A stretch of DNA of 64,000 nt, taken from NCBI GenBank assembly GCA_022709905.1, contig JAKLHY010000020.1, positions 1 to 64,000 on the forward strand, written 5' to 3'. Shown here in pieces: positions 62,436-64,000 of this stretch. Every line of letters begins with the position of its first letter. Position 1 is the stretch's first letter. The translations under genes and the position numbers were made by a program. The notes under the pieces are model-generated. The model searched no databases. It was given only the letters and a program-made list of their open reading frames with translations, and was not told the DNA's origin. Source of the stretch: Verrucomicrobiota bacterium (GTDB lineage: Bacteria > Verrucomicrobiota > Verrucomicrobiia > Limisphaerales > UBA1319).

Positions 62436-63386
62436 TTACTTTTTCTTTTGCCGGGTTTTTTTATCCTTCTTGGTTGCGGCATCGGATGAGGATGAGGGGG
62501 GCGGACTGTTGGTGGCAACAGTCGATTCCAGGGCATTGGTTTGTGGCATCGCCATGAAAGGAACGTCGTCTACAGCGAGGCGCCGAGCGCCTCCAATGAC
62601 TCGGACGGTGCCGCTGGGATCCACCTTTAAAATGGGTCGGCTGATTTGGGTGTAGTCATGCCGTTGTCGAACCAATAACTGTCCTTCGGTCCCCACAACG
62701 CAATAAATGAAGGAACGCGGCCCCACCTGGTTCAGGAGATGGAGATTGCTGTTTTTATCGACGAACGCCTCCGGTTTGCTGAAGGAAAGGACTTTTTCGA
62801 TAGGAAAAACCCGGAAGGTTTTCACCTCGGTCATATCGGTGACGCGGACATAGAGGCGCAGCTGTTTGAGGTAAGTGGCCTTTTGAAGGATGTACTTGCG
62901 AAACTCGGGCTGCCCCCCCCCAACCTCAGTGCCCGGCACTCCGAACGCCTGTTCCCACAGCCGCACGCCACTGATGATGTCAAAGGCCTTGGGCTGGCTG
63001 ACGATGGCCTGATTCCACTGGTTAATCTTGACGGTGGCAGTGACGCGATAGCGCCCCACACGGCTGAGATTGAAGTAAGGTGCGATATCGACGTTTCGAG
63101 TGGCGACCTTGGAGGATTCCAGGATGAACTCCCCCTCGGTGGCGGGTTCCTGGTCTTTGGAGACGACGAAGTTCTGGTCGCGGGCCTCAACGCTGAATTG
63201 CAGCCAATCGCTGGTGTCCCCGAACTTCAGTGTCTGGCCGGAGAGATTGGTTATCCGGACGCCGACAATCAGCGTTTCGTTGGGCAGGTACTGTTCCTGG
63301 TCCAAAACCAACTCGACGCTAACCTGGGCTGAGGCGCAATAACTCCAGACCGATAGCAGGACCGAAAGGAGCCGACAAAGTTTCAT
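62436..63386 (-). CDS. Secreted protein of unknown function with a polyG-containing coding region
   Basis: 316 residues with a signal peptide (residues 1-20, ending near CASAQVS). Residues 25-120 look like an Ig-type beta-sandwich (EQYLPNETLIVGVRITNLSG). A second beta-rich part carries LHLLNQVGPRSFIYCVVGTE. A Ser/Pro/Lys tail (KKDKKTRQKKK) ends the protein. A run of nine G in the coding strand (62913-62921 on the plus strand reads C9) encodes GGG in EVGGGQPEF. Slippage there would change the frame. No family was recognised. Confidence 0.75.
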   Translation of the reverse strand: MKLCRLLSVLLSVWSYCASAQVSVELVLDQEQYLPNETLIVGVRITNLSGQTLKFGDTSDWLQFSVEARDQNFVVSKDQEPATEGEFILESSKVATRNVDIAPYFNLSRVGRYRVTATVKINQWNQAIVSQPKAFDIISGVRLWEQAFGVPGTEVGGGQPEFRKYILQKATYLKQLRLYVRVTDMTEVKTFRVFPIEKVLSFSKPEAFVDKNSNLHLLNQVGPRSFIYCVVGTEGQLLVRQRHDYTQISRPILKVDPSGTVRVIGGARRLAVDDVPFMAMPQTNALESTVATNSPPPSSSSDAATKKDKKTRQKKK

Positions 63387-63395
63387 AGAGTCAGT

Positions 63396-64000
63396 TTATG
63401 GCATGGCCCGCGATTGACAAGCGGCATCTCCGCGCCAGTGGTCCTGGACCGCGCGGGCCACTCGCTCGGGCTTAATCCCTCTGAGGCATTCCTGGTTTTT
63501 CTCGTAGTGACACGAGGCCTTCATACAGGGCCGGCAGGCCAGAGGATGCTGAAGGACATGATCGAACTGGCCGTACGGACCGGTCCGATGGGGTTCGGTG
63601 GGGCCGAACAAGGCGACGACGGGTTTGCCCAGGGCGGCGGCCACGTGCATCGGGCCGGTGTCGTTGGTGACCATCAGGCGCGAAAACCGGATCCATTCCA
63701 CCATTTCGGGCAGGGTCGTGCGGCCGGTTAAATCGAGGCAACGTCCCGGATTGGCCCGGGCAATCTGGTCGCCCAGTTCCTGATCTCCGGTTCCACCCAG
63801 GATGACAAAACGGGGAGCGGGTTTCTCCGAAGACAACAAACCCGCCAACTGCGCGTAATACTCCGCCGGCCATCGTTTGTTGGTCCACCGTGCCCCCGGA
63901 TTCAGGACGATCCAGTCGCCTTTTTCCGGTTGACCCAAGCGGCGAACGATTTCCCGGGCCGCCGAATGCACAGGAATCCAGTCAAAGTCCCTGTCGACGG
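63396..64000 (-). CDS. GT9-family glycosyltransferase (heptosyltransferase-like), 5' end beyond the window
   Basis: The frame is open from 63396 to the right edge, so the start lies outside; the visible part is about 200 residues and corresponds to the C-terminal domain. WIVLNPGARWTNKRWPAEY, FVILGGTGDQELGD, TNDTGPMHVAAALGKPVVALFG and PTEPHRTGPYG are typical of ADP-heptose:LPS heptosyltransferases. It is probably involved in lipopolysaccharide core assembly. A GTG at 63971 is an internal codon rather than a convincing start, because homologous sequence (FDWIPVHSAA) continues upstream. Confidence 0.88.
   Translation of the reverse strand, partial: VDRDFDWIPVHSAAREIVRRLGQPEKGDWIVLNPGARWTNKRWPAEYYAQLAGLLSSEKPAPRFVILGGTGDQELGDQIARANPGRCLDLTGRTTLPEMVEWIRFSRLMVTNDTGPMHVAAALGKPVVALFGPTEPHRTGPYGQFDHVLQHPLACRPCMKASCHYEKNQECLRGIKPERVARAVQDHWRGDAACQSRAMP

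Noticed and set aside
1..64000. CRISPR arrays, prophage or integrative element
   Set aside because: No regularly spaced repeats, cas, integrase or phage structural genes were seen. Mobile content is limited to transposase genes and fragments.

Overview
The window looks like chromosome of a high-GC (roughly 58-60% by eye) Gram-negative bacterium of the Planctomycetes-Verrucomicrobia group, most likely Verrucomicrobiota. This is an inference from gene content: an ECF sigma factor paired with a giant Ser/Thr kinase, BamA/Skp/PlsY envelope genes, a reporter-propeller histidine kinase, DUF5107-TPR and FIMAH-type secreted proteins, and many degraded REP-associated transposases. No rRNA or ribosomal protein is present to fix the taxonomy.

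Layout. 1-672: remnants of an IS transposase and of two REP-associated (Y1/HUH) transposases with their repeated terminal motifs. 697-4540 (minus): ECF sigma factor and a kinase-RDD-pseudokinase-RDD membrane protein, with a divergent coiled-coil protein at 4895-5863. 5896-6219: a third transposase remnant. 6242-16743 (minus): DUF5107-TPR protein, GNAT-aminotransferase fusion, plsY, skp, bamA and dnaB. 16908-24926 (minus): a tightly overlapped seven-gene operon. It starts with an excisionase-HTH/PTS-EIIA protein and continues with a complete complex-I/group-4-hydrogenase-like membrane complex (HyfB, C, E, F, G, I/H-like). The large subunit lacks the NiFe cysteines, so this is an energy-converting-hydrogenase-related (Ehr) complex rather than a hydrogenase. 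An inverted repeat lies upstream of the operon.

25101-31742: hemW, a cold-shock protein, an MFS transporter, a beta-CASP nuclease, murA and prmC. 31843-37460: a LysM protein, a small membrane protein, a tandem adenylate kinase, an FmdB zinc ribbon, gcvT, gcvH, an HDAC-family deacetylase and a DUF2892 protein. 37743-39407: a nucleotide-sugar dehydrogenase. 39448-43304: small, truncated and mobile genes, including one intact REP-associated transposase. 43446-48170: UroD-family protein, GH4 alpha-galactosidase and GH57 glucan-branching-type enzyme. 48489-54840 (minus): FIMAH/Ig-type secreted protein, sulfatase-modifying-factor protein and hybrid sensor kinase. 55108-64000: tRNA-Thr(CGU), a Prc protease, a GT9/GT71-like fusion, YbaK, two Hsp20 proteins, a GH130 enzyme, a secreted protein and a GT9 glycosyltransferase cut by the window end.

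The most interesting points are the Ehr operon headed by a DNA-binding PTS-EIIA protein, the kinase-pseudokinase double protein, the tandem adenylate kinase with one atypical half, the GT9 protein carrying a GT71-like domain whose DxD motif is lost, and two families of dispersed terminal motifs that accompany the HUH transposases.
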